A DNA stretch of 64,000 nt from positions 1 to 64,000 of the forward strand of contig NZ_JAJQXW010000001.1 of NCBI RefSeq assembly GCF_021246445.1. Direction: 5' to 3'. Both the position numbers and the translations under genes were made by a program. Shown here in pieces: positions 17,099 to 24,827 of this stretch. Below the pieces are notes generated by a model that saw only the letters and a program-made list of their open reading frames with translations, searched no databases and was not told the origin of the DNA. Position 1 is the first letter of the stretch. Each line of letters starts with the position of its first letter. Source of the stretch: Rhabdothermincola salaria (GTDB lineage Bacteria; Actinomycetota; Acidimicrobiia; Acidimicrobiales; Acidimicrobilacustridaceae).

Positions 17099-17983
17099 AT
17101 GGAGTTCTGGCACACGACAGCATGGATCCCGCCCGGGGCCCTCACGACGCTCGCCGCCACCTGCGACGAGGCCGGTTTCGGTGGCGTGCTGCTCTCCGAC
17201 CACCTGCTGTTCCCGGCCGAGCTGCGCTCGGCGTACCCCTACCAGGAGGACGGCCAGCCGGGATGGCGCCCTGAGACGCCGTGGATCGATCCGTGGGTGG
17301 CCATGGGGGCCATGGCCGCGGTCACCGAGCGCATCCGCTTCTCCCAGAACATCTACATCTTCCCGCTGCGCCACCCGGTGGAGGTCGCCAAGCTGGCTGC
17401 GTCCGCGTCGGCGATGTCCGGTGGTCGGGTCTCGCTCGGACTGGGCGTGGGGTGGATGGCCGAGGAGTTCGAGATCCTGGGCGAGGACTTCCGCACCCGG
17501 GGGGCCCGCACCGACGAGGGCATCGAGATCTGCCGCAAGCTCTGGAGCGGCCAGCCCGTCAGCCACGAGGGCCGGCACTACTCGTTCCCCACCGTCACCA
17601 TGTCGCCGCCGCCCGACGGCGGCCACGTGCCGATCTGGATCGGCGGGCACTCCGAGCCCGCCCTGGCCCGGGCGGCCCGCAACGACGGATGGATCGGCAA
17701 CGCCTACCCGCTCGACGAGGCCGAGGCCGTGCTCGACCGCCTCGACGCCGCCCTCCAGGCCAACGGGCGTCGTCTCGGCGACGGCTTCGAGGTGGTCATG
17801 GGCATCTACTCGATGGACCCCGACGACTTCCGCCGCTTCGCCGACCGGGGCGTGACCGGCTTCCTCGCCGCGCCCGCCATGATGCCGGGCGACAGCGACG
17901 GGACGGCCGCCGCCTCCATCGACGACCGTGTGGCTGCCATCCATCGCTTCGCCGAGACGGTGGTCGCCCCTCTCGCTCCTTGA
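17099..17983 (+). CDS. LLM-class F420-dependent oxidoreductase
   Basis: 294 residues, luciferase-like TIM barrel. The family signature is seen in SLGLGVGWMAEEF and in VPIWIGGHSEPALARAARNDGWIG. These are typical of F420H2-dependent members (TIGR03619-like), which reduce or oxidise a wide range of substrates; the substrate is not evident. The ATG at 17099 has GAGGAG ten bases upstream, and the long open frame to its left is antisense to the amidohydrolase gene. Controlled with the amidohydrolase by the shared operator, most likely. Confidence 0.85.
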   Translation: MEFWHTTAWIPPGALTTLAATCDEAGFGGVLLSDHLLFPAELRSAYPYQEDGQPGWRPETPWIDPWVAMGAMAAVTERIRFSQNIYIFPLRHPVEVAKLAASASAMSGGRVSLGLGVGWMAEEFEILGEDFRTRGARTDEGIEICRKLWSGQPVSHEGRHYSFPTVTMSPPPDGGHVPIWIGGHSEPALARAARNDGWIGNAYPLDEAEAVLDRLDAALQANGRRLGDGFEVVMGIYSMDPDDFRRFADRGVTGFLAAPAMMPGDSDGTAAASIDDRVAAIHRFAETVVAPLAP

Positions 17984-18144
17984 CCTGCTCCCCGGGCCGG
18001 TGTGGTGGCCACGCCCGGGCCGCGGATGGACCACAGCAACCGGCCCGAGCACCCCTCGCCACCCTGACCCGGCGACATGGGATGGTCCAGGTCCTCGTCT
18101 GGTGCCGCGCGGTTGGCGCTCGGCGCTGTGTGTGGGGCCGGTCC

Positions 18145-18522
18145 TCAGACTCTGACGAGCGCGACCCGCGGTCGAAGCAGGTCGGCGATCGGCTTCAGGT
18201 CGCCCTCGTCGGACGTGACGACGCTGAACCGGAGTCGATGGGCGGTGGCTACGGCATGGACCTCCACGACGTCCGTCACCCCGGCGCGGCCGGCCAGGGC
18301 ACCGACGTCGTGAGCCTCGTCGACATCGAAGGGAACGACCTCGCAGCCACGCAGGAAGCGGCGGAGCTGCGCTTGTCGTCCGGACCGGCTGACTTGGGCA
18401 ACGACTGGAGCGGTGGTGACGGGCACGAGGCCCATCTCGAGCCGCACGCGGTGATCCGCCCACATGGCTCTGTCCGATCGCTCGGCGGCGATCAGTGCGC
18501 CGGCGTCGTACACGACGCTCAC
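18145..18522 (-). CDS. vapC: PIN-domain toxin (VapC-like)
   Basis: 125 residues. PIN-fold features: Asp6 in VVYDAGAL, Asp84 region (TDVVEVHAVATA) and Asp105 in VVTSDEGDL. The second acidic position is Gln43 (APVVAQVSR) and another is Glu87 instead of Asp, variations that also occur in this actinobacterial subgroup as far as recalled. The role would be an RNase toxin held by the antitoxin encoded just upstream. A GTG start at 18522 overlaps the antitoxin stop as GTGA. Confidence 0.85.
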   Translation of the reverse strand: MSVVYDAGALIAAERSDRAMWADHRVRLEMGLVPVTTAPVVAQVSRSGRQAQLRRFLRGCEVVPFDVDEAHDVGALAGRAGVTDVVEVHAVATAHRLRFSVVTSDEGDLKPIADLLRPRVALVRV

Positions 18523-18797
18523 GCGGAGCGCTTCTTGGGTCGAGCCGACGTCGCTCCGACCTGAGCAGCGACACGGCGGTGCGCGGCGCTCAGCTCGGCT
18601 TCGGTGAGTGTCCCGTGCTCGGCCTCCCAGTCGGCCACGGCTGCGAGCCCGTCGCGAACGAGGAGCGCGCGCCGCGCCGCAGTGGTCATCCAGGCCGACA
18701 CGCTGAGGCCCTCGGCCGCTGCTGCGTCGCGCACCCGATCATGGACATCAGCATCCACGGTGATGGCGAGCTTCGGTGACGGCTTCCCTCTCGGCAT
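18519..18797 (-). CDS. vapB: Ribbon-helix-helix antitoxin (VapB-like)
   Basis: 92 residues. The N-terminal 45 residues form a typical RHH DNA-binding unit (KLAITVDADVHDRVRDAAA, then LSVSAWMTTAARRAL); the basic, Ala/Glu-rich tail should wrap the toxin. It is translated just ahead of, and coupled to, the toxin. It probably represses its own promoter through the palindrome at 18808-18823. The ATG at 18797 has no Shine-Dalgarno and a TAGTAT box nine bases upstream, so the mRNA may be leaderless. Confidence 0.86.
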   Translation of the reverse strand: MPRGKPSPKLAITVDADVHDRVRDAAAAEGLSVSAWMTTAARRALLVRDGLAAVADWEAEHGTLTEAELSAAHRRVAAQVGATSARPKKRSA

Positions 18798-18807
18798 GGC
18801 CGAAAGA

Positions 18808-18823
18808 TACTACTGGAGTAGTA
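18808..18823. promoter_or_regulatory. VapB autoregulatory palindrome
   Basis: TACTACTGGAGTAGTA, two 7-bp arms around GG, perfect. It overlaps the probable -10 box (TAGTAT on the minus strand, 18807-18812) ten bases before the antitoxin start. The RHH antitoxin with its toxin is the expected ligand. Confidence 0.78.
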
Positions 18824-19100
18824 GACATTCAACGGGGTGCTGGCCGCCGTCGGACCGCCATCCTGGCTGCAGACCCGGCGTTCCGGGGCGGTGACACGGC
18901 CAGACCCGCCCCGCGGTTCACCGCCCTCTGGTCTCGAGTCCAAGCGGGAAGGGCCGATTCATCCCGACCCGATCCCGGCGGCCGGGACCGATCCCGCCAG
19001 CTGCGCTCCGGCGGGTGCCCTCCACGTGCCCGTCAGGGGGCGTTGAACGCGTCGCTGGCGGGACGGGTGGCAAACGCCGTCGGCCGCTGTCGCGGTGACG
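18824..19100. other. Intergenic stretch between vapB and the ALDH operon, no gene seen
   Basis: About 280 bases between divergent units. Short frames cross it on both strands but none has a convincing start, composition or homology. No hairpin or repeat was noticed apart from the operators at its two ends. Confidence 0.5.
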
Positions 19101-19139
19101 GTTGCCATGGATCTGACGTAACGTCAGATCCATGGCAAC
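19101..19139. promoter_or_regulatory. 39-bp perfect palindrome with operator site 3, covering the ALDH start codon
   Basis: The arm GTTGCCATGGATCTGACG (19101-19118) is exactly complementary to 19122-19139, around TAA. Its centre is the 17-bp operator TCTGACGTAACGTCAGA (19112-19128). The outer parts include the ATG of the ALDH gene (19132) and the mirror-image ATG on the other strand. A TANNNT box (TAACGT, 19119-19124) seven bases before the ATG and the lack of a Shine-Dalgarno point to a leaderless transcript whose -10 is the palindrome centre. Confidence 0.85.
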
Positions 19140-20601
19140 GACCACCACGAACGCGTACCGGCAGCTCATCGGGGGCGAGTGGCGCGACGGCAGCGCCGGC
19201 ACCTACGAGATCGTCAATCCGGCCACCGAAGAGGTCGTGGCCGAGGCCCCTGAGGCCTCCGCCGACGACGTGCGGGCGGCCTCGGCCGCCGCCGCCGAGG
19301 CCTTCCCGGCCTGGAGCCGCACCGACCCCCGCGAGCGGGCCGCGCTGCTCGAAGCGGCCGGCAAGCGCCTGGCCGAGCGCACTCCCGAGCTCATCCCCCT
19401 GGTGATCGCCGAGGCCGGCGCCACGTCGTCGGTCGGGTCGCTCATGCAGATCCCGGTGGCCATCAGCCGCTTCGATCGCTACGCCCGCGGCGCCATGACC
19501 GACCTCACCCGGGGCCTCCCGCCCCAGCCCATCGGGGCCACGCCGTTGGCCGCCGGTGCGCTCATGGGCGGCGTCGTCAACCGCGTCCCGGTCGGCGTGG
19601 TGGCCTGCATCTCGCCGTACAACTTCCCCACCACCAACATGGTCGGCAAGATCGCTCCTGCGTTGGCCGTCGGGTGCACGGTGGTCATGAAGCCGGCCCC
19701 TCAGGACCCGCTCTGCGTCATCGAGCTGGCCAAGATCCTCGACGAGGTGGGCTTCCCGCCCGGCGTGGTCAACATCGTCACCGGGGCCAAGCCCGAGGTG
19801 GGCGCCGTGCTCGTCGACGACGACAACGTCGACATGGTGAGCTTCACCGGCTCCACGTCGGTGGGCATCAAGATCATGGAGGCGGGCGCCCGCACCATGA
19901 AGCGCCAGCTCCAGGAGCTCGGCGGCAAGGGCGCCTGCGTGGTCACCGAGGACGCCGACATCGACAAGGCCGTCACCGGCATCGCCAGCGTCTGGGCCTT
20001 CCACTCCGGTCAGATCTGCACCGCCCCCACCCGGGTCATCGTCCACCGCAGCCGCTACGACGAGCTGGTGGGCAAGTTGGCCGAGGCGGCCAAGGCCCTC
20101 AAGGTGGGCGACCCCCTCGACGCCGAGACCGTCGTGGGCCCGGTCATCTCCGGCATCCAGCGCGACCGGATCCTGGGCCACATCGCCGACGGTGTCGCCG
20201 AGGGCGCCGAGCTGGTCGTCGACGGCCGCGATCCGGGCATGGACAAGGGCTACTACGTGGGCCCCACCCTGCTGGCCGGGTGCAACAACGGCATGAGCCC
20301 GGTGCGCGAGGAGATCTTCGGCCCGGTCGTCGTGGTGGTCCCCTTCGACGACGAGGACGAGGCCATCGACATCGCCAACGACAGCGACTACGGCCTGCTC
20401 TCCTACGTGTACTGCGAGGACGGGGCCCGCGGCTACGAGCTGGCCAAGCGGATCCGCTCCGGCACCGTGGGCATCAACACCGTGCAGCGCCACCACGAGG
20501 TGCCCTTCGGGGGCTTCAAGCTCTCCGGTGTGGGTCGCGACGGCGGCGACTGGGGCCTAGAGGCCTACACCGAGCTGCAATCGGTCATCTGGCCGGCCTG
20601 A
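19132..20601 (+). CDS. NAD(P)-dependent aldehyde dehydrogenase
   Basis: 489 residues, full length for the family. Seen: ISPYNFPTTN and VMKPAPQDPL (cofactor binding), FTGSTSVG, catalytic Glu in LQELGGKGA, catalytic Cys in SGQICTAPTR, EEIFGPV, and PFGGFKLSGVGRDGG. It should oxidise an aldehyde to an acid. It heads a run of four same-strand genes (ALDH, ADH, SDR, cyclase), which suggests an alcohol-aldehyde-acid sequence. The start codon lies inside the 39-bp palindrome, so a repressor bound there would block both promoter and start. Confidence 0.9.
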   Translation: MATTTTNAYRQLIGGEWRDGSAGTYEIVNPATEEVVAEAPEASADDVRAASAAAAEAFPAWSRTDPRERAALLEAAGKRLAERTPELIPLVIAEAGATSSVGSLMQIPVAISRFDRYARGAMTDLTRGLPPQPIGATPLAAGALMGGVVNRVPVGVVACISPYNFPTTNMVGKIAPALAVGCTVVMKPAPQDPLCVIELAKILDEVGFPPGVVNIVTGAKPEVGAVLVDDDNVDMVSFTGSTSVGIKIMEAGARTMKRQLQELGGKGACVVTEDADIDKAVTGIASVWAFHSGQICTAPTRVIVHRSRYDELVGKLAEAAKALKVGDPLDAETVVGPVISGIQRDRILGHIADGVAEGAELVVDGRDPGMDKGYYVGPTLLAGCNNGMSPVREEIFGPVVVVVPFDDEDEAIDIANDSDYGLLSYVYCEDGARGYELAKRIRSGTVGINTVQRHHEVPFGGFKLSGVGRDGGDWGLEAYTELQSVIWPA

Positions 20602-20703
20602 TCACATCCACGGGGATGGCGCGGCACCCGGCAGGGGGTCGCCTTCCCGAGTCCACCACGACATCGCCGGGCCACGGCCCGGCCGCACCCAACGGGGGAG
20701 CAC

Positions 20704-21810
20704 ATGAAGGGCATCGTCTACACCGGTGACAAGGGCGCAGAGGTCGTCGACGGGCTCGAGGTCCGCGACGCCGGCCCCGGGGAGGTCGTCGTCAAGGTCA
20801 TGGCGGCCGGGGTGTGCCACTCCGACATCACCGCCGCGTCCGGCGCCTTCGGCTGGCCGGCCCCGGCCGTGCTCGGCCACGAGGGCGCCGGCATCGTCGA
20901 CCAGGTCGGCACCGGTGTCACCAACGTCGAGGTGGGCGACCACGTCATCATCTCCACCCTGGCGGCGTGCGGCATGTGCCAGGCCTGCGGCGCCGGCAAG
21001 CCCACCCGCTGCCGCAAGACCCTCGGCAACATGGCCCAGCCCTTCACCCTCGACGGCGAGGCCTGCTGGAACTTCGCGGCGGCGTCGGTGTTCACCGAGC
21101 GCACCGTCATCAAGGCCATCCAGGCGGTGAAGATCCCCAAGGACGTGCCCTTCACGTCCGCCTGCCTGGTGGGCTGCGGTGTGATGACCGGCGCCGGCGC
21201 GGTGATGTACCGCACCAACGTCGAGGTGGGCCAGACCGCCGTGGTCTACGGCTGCGGCGGTGTGGGCCTCAACGCCATCCAGGCCCTGCGGGTGCGCCGG
21301 GCCAGCCGCATCATCGCCATCGACGTCGACCCGCAGAAGGAGGAGCTGGCCAAGCAGTTCGGTGCCACCGACTTCCTCGACGGTCGGGCCGACGACATCG
21401 TCGAGCAGGTGCGGACACTCGAGCCCTACGAGGAAGGCGAGCTGTCGGGGCCGTTCGGGGCCGGTGGCGTCGACTGGGTCTTCGACGTCGTGGCCCGGCC
21501 GGAGGTCACCTTCAACGCGCTGAAGATGCTCGACTGGGGCGGCAACGTGGTGATCATCGGCACCCCCGGTGGCGACGCCAAGTTCGAGCTTCCGTACCAG
21601 GACTTCACCCAGAACGAGCGGGGCGTCATCGGTGTGCGGGCCGGTTCCTACAGCCCCCACGTGCACATGCCCCAGATCGTCGAGCTGTACCGCCGCGGCG
21701 AGTTCATGCTCGACGAGCTGGTCACCAACACCTATCCGCTCGAGGGCTTCCACGACGCGGTGCACGACATGGAGAGCGGCGGCGTCGCCCGCGGCGTGCT
21801 CACCTTCTAG
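20704..21810 (+). CDS. Zinc-dependent alcohol dehydrogenase (MDR family, class III-like)
   Basis: 368 residues. Catalytic zinc ligands in GVCHSDI and LGHEGAGIV, plus a later Cys (LVGCGVMTG); structural zinc cysteines in CGMCQACGAGKPTRC; Rossmann motif in YGCGGVGLN. This is the layout of NAD-dependent class III-type alcohol dehydrogenases used by actinobacteria on diverse primary alcohols. ATG at 20704 follows GGGGGAG. It probably feeds the upstream aldehyde dehydrogenase; the 102-base gap shows no terminator. Confidence 0.88.
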   Translation: MKGIVYTGDKGAEVVDGLEVRDAGPGEVVVKVMAAGVCHSDITAASGAFGWPAPAVLGHEGAGIVDQVGTGVTNVEVGDHVIISTLAACGMCQACGAGKPTRCRKTLGNMAQPFTLDGEACWNFAAASVFTERTVIKAIQAVKIPKDVPFTSACLVGCGVMTGAGAVMYRTNVEVGQTAVVYGCGGVGLNAIQALRVRRASRIIAIDVDPQKEELAKQFGATDFLDGRADDIVEQVRTLEPYEEGELSGPFGAGGVDWVFDVVARPEVTFNALKMLDWGGNVVIIGTPGGDAKFELPYQDFTQNERGVIGVRAGSYSPHVHMPQIVELYRRGEFMLDELVTNTYPLEGFHDAVHDMESGGVARGVLTF

Positions 21811-21868
21811 ACGCTCCACCGGCCGTCGGGCTCCCGGCGGCCGCACCGACCACGCCCACGGGGGACAC

Positions 21869-22624
21869 ATGGAACAGCGGTTCGCGAACAAGCACGCGCT
21901 CGTCACGGGCGCCGGATCGGGCATCGGGCGGGCCACTGCGATGCGCCTGGCCGCCGAGGGGGCCACGGTCGCGGTCATGGACGTGGTGGCCGACGGAGCG
22001 GCCGACACGGTGGCCGAGATCGAGGGCGCCGGCGGGTCAGCCATGGCCGTGTCCTGCGACGTGCGTTCGTGGGAGGCCACCGAAGCCGCCGTCGGGCAGG
22101 TCACGGCGGAGCTCGGGCGGCTCGACGTGGTGTGCAACGTCGCCGGGATCGGGGGCTTCCAGGAGTCCCACACCGCCGACCCCGAGATGTGGGACCGCAT
22201 GGTGGGCATCAACCTCACCGGGACCTTCCACGTGTGCCGGGCCGTGCTGCCGGGCATGGTCGAGCGCGGCGAGGGCTCGATCGTCAACACCGCCTCGACG
22301 GCGGGGATCATGGGCCAGCCCTGGAGCGCGGCGTACTGCGCGTCCAAGGGGGGCGTGATCATGCTCACCAAGGCGCTGGCCACCGAGTACGACCTGCCCC
22401 TGCGCATCAACGCGGTGGCCCCCGGTGGGGTCGACACCCCGATGTACGGGCAGTTCATGCCGCCCGAGGGCGTCGACTGGAACCGCATGAAGAAGATGAG
22501 CCGCGACAACGTGGCGCCGGCGTCGCCGGAGCGCCTCGCCCGCTTCTTCGCCTTCGTGGCCTCCGACGACGCCGACTACATGACCGGCGCCATCGTCGTG
22601 GCCGACGGCGGCATCAGCATCTGA
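21869..22624 (+). CDS. Short-chain dehydrogenase/reductase
   Basis: 251 residues, classical SDR. TGAGSGIG near the N-terminus, NVAG in place of NNAG, Ser in NTAST, and Tyr/Lys in YCASKGG. The end (GAIVVADGGISI) is typical. ATG at 21869 follows a GGGGGA ribosome site. Third gene of the ALDH unit. Its place beside an ADH and a cyclase suggests action on a hydroxyl group of a ring or side-chain intermediate, but no specific substrate is visible. Confidence 0.86.
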   Translation: MEQRFANKHALVTGAGSGIGRATAMRLAAEGATVAVMDVVADGAADTVAEIEGAGGSAMAVSCDVRSWEATEAAVGQVTAELGRLDVVCNVAGIGGFQESHTADPEMWDRMVGINLTGTFHVCRAVLPGMVERGEGSIVNTASTAGIMGQPWSAAYCASKGGVIMLTKALATEYDLPLRINAVAPGGVDTPMYGQFMPPEGVDWNRMKKMSRDNVAPASPERLARFFAFVASDDADYMTGAIVVADGGISI

Positions 22625-22685
22625 CCGACGCGCTCCGGCACCGGGCCGGGGCCACATCTCCACACGATCCGACACGGGGGAACCA

Positions 22686-23609
22686 ATGCCGCTGAACGAC
22701 CACTTCCGAGAGCTGTCCGCCAAGGTCCGCAACTGGGGCCGGTGGGGCGACGACGACCGCATCGGCACCATCAACTTCATCGACGACGCGGCCCGCCGGC
22801 GAGCGGCGGCCTCGGTGAAGAGCGGCAAGGCCATCTCGCTGGCCCTCCCGCTGAACTTCGACGGCCCCCAGCTCGGCTTCATCGGCCGCCGCCAGAACCC
22901 GCAGCACACCATGCTCGAGATCAACAGCCCCGGGGTGCTCGATCCGGAGTTCAAGTCCAGCGACGACATGATCGTGCTGTGCCTGCAGGCCGCCACCCAC
23001 TGGGACGGGCTGTCCCACGTGAGCTACGACGGTCAGCTCTACAACGGCGTGCCGGCCGACACGATCACCGTCGACGGGGCCACCGTGCTCGGCATCGACC
23101 ACATCGACACCCTCACCGGTCGGGGGGTGCTGCTCGACATCGCCCGCCTGAAGGGCGTCGACAAGCTCGACGGGGGCTACGCCGTCACCGGCGACGACCT
23201 CGACGCCGCCGCCGAGATGGCCAAGGTCACCATCGAGTCGGGCGACATCGTGCTCTTGCGCACGGGGGCCATGCAGATGCTCAAGGCCGGCGACAAGATG
23301 AACTACACGATGACCGCCGCGGGCCCCTCGTTGCAGAGCGTCGAGTGGTTCCACCGCAACGAGATCGCCGCCGTCGCCGTCGACAACGGCACCTTCGAGG
23401 TGTTTCCCTGCGAGTACGAGGACATGCCGCTGCCGGTGCACCTGCTGCACCTGGTCGACATGGGCCTCACCCAGGGCCAGCACTTCGACCTCGAGGAGCT
23501 GGCAGCCGACTGCGCCGACGACGGCCAGTACACCTTCTTGTTGTCGGCGCCGCCCCAGCCCATCACCCACGCCACCGGGTCGCCGGTCAACCCCATCGCC
23601 CTGAAGTAG
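22686..23609 (+). CDS. Cyclase family protein (kynurenine formamidase-like, PF04199)
   Basis: 307 residues. The metal motif of the family appears as THWDGLSH near residue 103, with further acidic and His residues (GIDHIDTLTGRGVLLD). Members are Mn/Zn hydrolases that open amide or ring bonds, and some isolate (isatin hydrolase, kynurenine formamidase) are well studied. Here a ring-opening or lactone hydrolysis is plausible from the surrounding dehydrogenases. ATG at 22686 has GGGGGA upstream. Last gene before a small promoter region ahead of the amidohydrolase. Confidence 0.82.
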   Translation: MPLNDHFRELSAKVRNWGRWGDDDRIGTINFIDDAARRRAAASVKSGKAISLALPLNFDGPQLGFIGRRQNPQHTMLEINSPGVLDPEFKSSDDMIVLCLQAATHWDGLSHVSYDGQLYNGVPADTITVDGATVLGIDHIDTLTGRGVLLDIARLKGVDKLDGGYAVTGDDLDAAAEMAKVTIESGDIVLLRTGAMQMLKAGDKMNYTMTAAGPSLQSVEWFHRNEIAAVAVDNGTFEVFPCEYEDMPLPVHLLHLVDMGLTQGQHFDLEELAADCADDGQYTFLLSAPPQPITHATGSPVNPIALK

Positions 23610-23698
23610 TCGGCGAGGCGCCGTCCGGGCGTGTTCGGAGCACCGCTGAACTAGAACTAGATTGCAGTGGTCCGACGACTCCAGGGGGAGCCACACCA

Positions 23699-24592
23699 AT
23701 GACGATGCCCGAGGGCCTCCCGATCATCGACACGATGATCGGGTTCCCGGCCAAGGACATGAAGGCCCAGTACGCCTTCATCACCCAGCAGACCAAGGAC
23801 AAGGAGTCCAAGGAAGAGTTCGCCTTCCCGGCGGAGTACATGTTCAAGAAGCCGCCGGACAAGGAAAAGGCGCTCCAGGAGTCCGACGACCCGGTGGCCT
23901 ACACCCTGGGCGAGATGGACAAGTGGGGCGTGGCCAAGGGCATGGTCGGCGTCGGCGGTCGCGGCGAAGAAGGTGCCGAGTCCACCGGTGAGGAGGCCAT
24001 CGAGCGCCACCCCGACCGCTTCTTCGGTGCCGTGAACGGCGATCCCAACGAGGGCATGGCCGGCATCGAGAAGATCGTGCGGGCCTACGAGACCTGGGGT
24101 GTGAAGGCCATCACCATGTTCCCGGCGGGGTGCTTCCCGCAGGTGGCCATCAACGACAAGAAGATGTACCCGATCTACGCCAAGGCCTGCGAGCTCGACA
24201 TCCCGGTCTTCGTCTGCACCGGCATTCCGGGTCCCCGGCTCAAGTTCCAGGTGCAACACGTCGAGCACGTCGACGAGGTCATGTACGACTTCCCCGAGCT
24301 CACCTACGTGAGCCGCCACGGCTGCGAGCCATGGACGGAGCTCATGGTGAAGCTCATGCTCAAGTGGCCGGGCCTGCACTACTCCACCTCGGCCTTCGCG
24401 CCGAAGCACTACAACCAGCGCATCATCGATTACGCCAACACCCGTGGGGCCGACAAGGTGATCTACGCCGGCTACTTCCCCATGGGGCTGTCGCTCGAGC
24501 GGATCATGACCGAGATGAAGAACGTCCCGTTCAAGGACGAGGTCTGGCCCAAGTTCCTGCACCAGAACGCCGAGCGCGTCCTGAAGCTGTAG
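23699..24592 (+). CDS. Amidohydrolase-2 family protein without the usual HxH
   Basis: 297 residues. Family text is clear in the C-terminal part (TYVSRHGCEPW, and PKFLHQNAERVLKL at the end), which corresponds to the decarboxylase/hydrolase group of the amidohydrolase superfamily. The N-terminal metal motif DxHxH is replaced by IIDTMIGFP, so the metal site is incomplete or built differently. Reactions of relatives include decarboxylation of ring acids and C-C hydrolysis. ATG at 23699 follows GGGGGAG. It has its own upstream region and a hairpin terminator behind it. Confidence 0.78.
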   Translation: MTMPEGLPIIDTMIGFPAKDMKAQYAFITQQTKDKESKEEFAFPAEYMFKKPPDKEKALQESDDPVAYTLGEMDKWGVAKGMVGVGGRGEEGAESTGEEAIERHPDRFFGAVNGDPNEGMAGIEKIVRAYETWGVKAITMFPAGCFPQVAINDKKMYPIYAKACELDIPVFVCTGIPGPRLKFQVQHVEHVDEVMYDFPELTYVSRHGCEPWTELMVKLMLKWPGLHYSTSAFAPKHYNQRIIDYANTRGADKVIYAGYFPMGLSLERIMTEMKNVPFKDEVWPKFLHQNAERVLKL

Positions 24593-24613
24593 GGCCCGCC
24601 CCGCACCATCCTC

Positions 24614-24639
24614 GAGACCCCGGCTGGTGCCGGGGTCTC
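24614..24639 (+). terminator. Hairpin terminator after the amidohydrolase gene
   Basis: 11-bp perfect stem GAGACCCCGGC / GCCGGGGTCTC with loop TGGT, 21 bases behind the stop. The following bases (GTCGCG) hold no T-run. Confidence 0.75.
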
Positions 24640-24660
24640 GTCGCGCCCGGCTCCGGTCTC

Positions 24661-24695
24661 CCGGCACCCGGCACCCGGCACCCGGCGCCCGGCGC
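24661..24695. repeat. 7-bp tandem repeat, five units
   Basis: CCGGCAC three times followed by CCGGCGC twice, in the gap between the amidohydrolase terminator and operator site 4. A simple-sequence tract with likely length variation. Confidence 0.75.
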
Positions 24696-24745
24696 CCGTC
24701 GGAAGTGGGAGGGTGGCGGGAGGCCGCGGTACTGTCAGCGGCGGA

Positions 24746-24762
24746 TCTGATGGAGCGTCAGA
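24746..24762. promoter_or_regulatory. 17-bp palindromic operator, site 4
   Basis: TCTGATGGAGCGTCAGA, 15 of 17 bases as in the consensus. It lies 65 bases upstream of the SDR that heads the fadE30-ipdF operon. Confidence 0.68.
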
Positions 24763-24827
24763 AACGCGCCGGACCCGGTTGGCGGGTGGCGCGGGCGCCC
24801 GACGTCGACACGGGAGACAGCGAACTG

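Noticed and set aside
18918-19202. Minus-strand frame starting near the mirror ATG of the 39-bp palindrome
   Set aside because: The symmetric ATG made a divergent gene tempting, but the product is Arg/Pro-rich without homology, and its frame does not use that ATG as first codon.
20602-22509. 635-residue minus-strand frame opposite the ADH and SDR genes
   Set aside because: Antisense shadow. The plus strand carries complete, recognisable enzymes over the same bases.
23646-23666. AACTAGAACTAGATTG before the amidohydrolase as a KstR-type site
   Set aside because: Only one half resembles TNNAAC-type consensus; it is a direct repeat of AACTAG and not a palindrome. Kept as a curiosity only.
24661-24695. 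CCGGCAC tandem tract as a CRISPR-like array
   Set aside because: Units are 7 bp with no spacers; it is simple-sequence slippage DNA.
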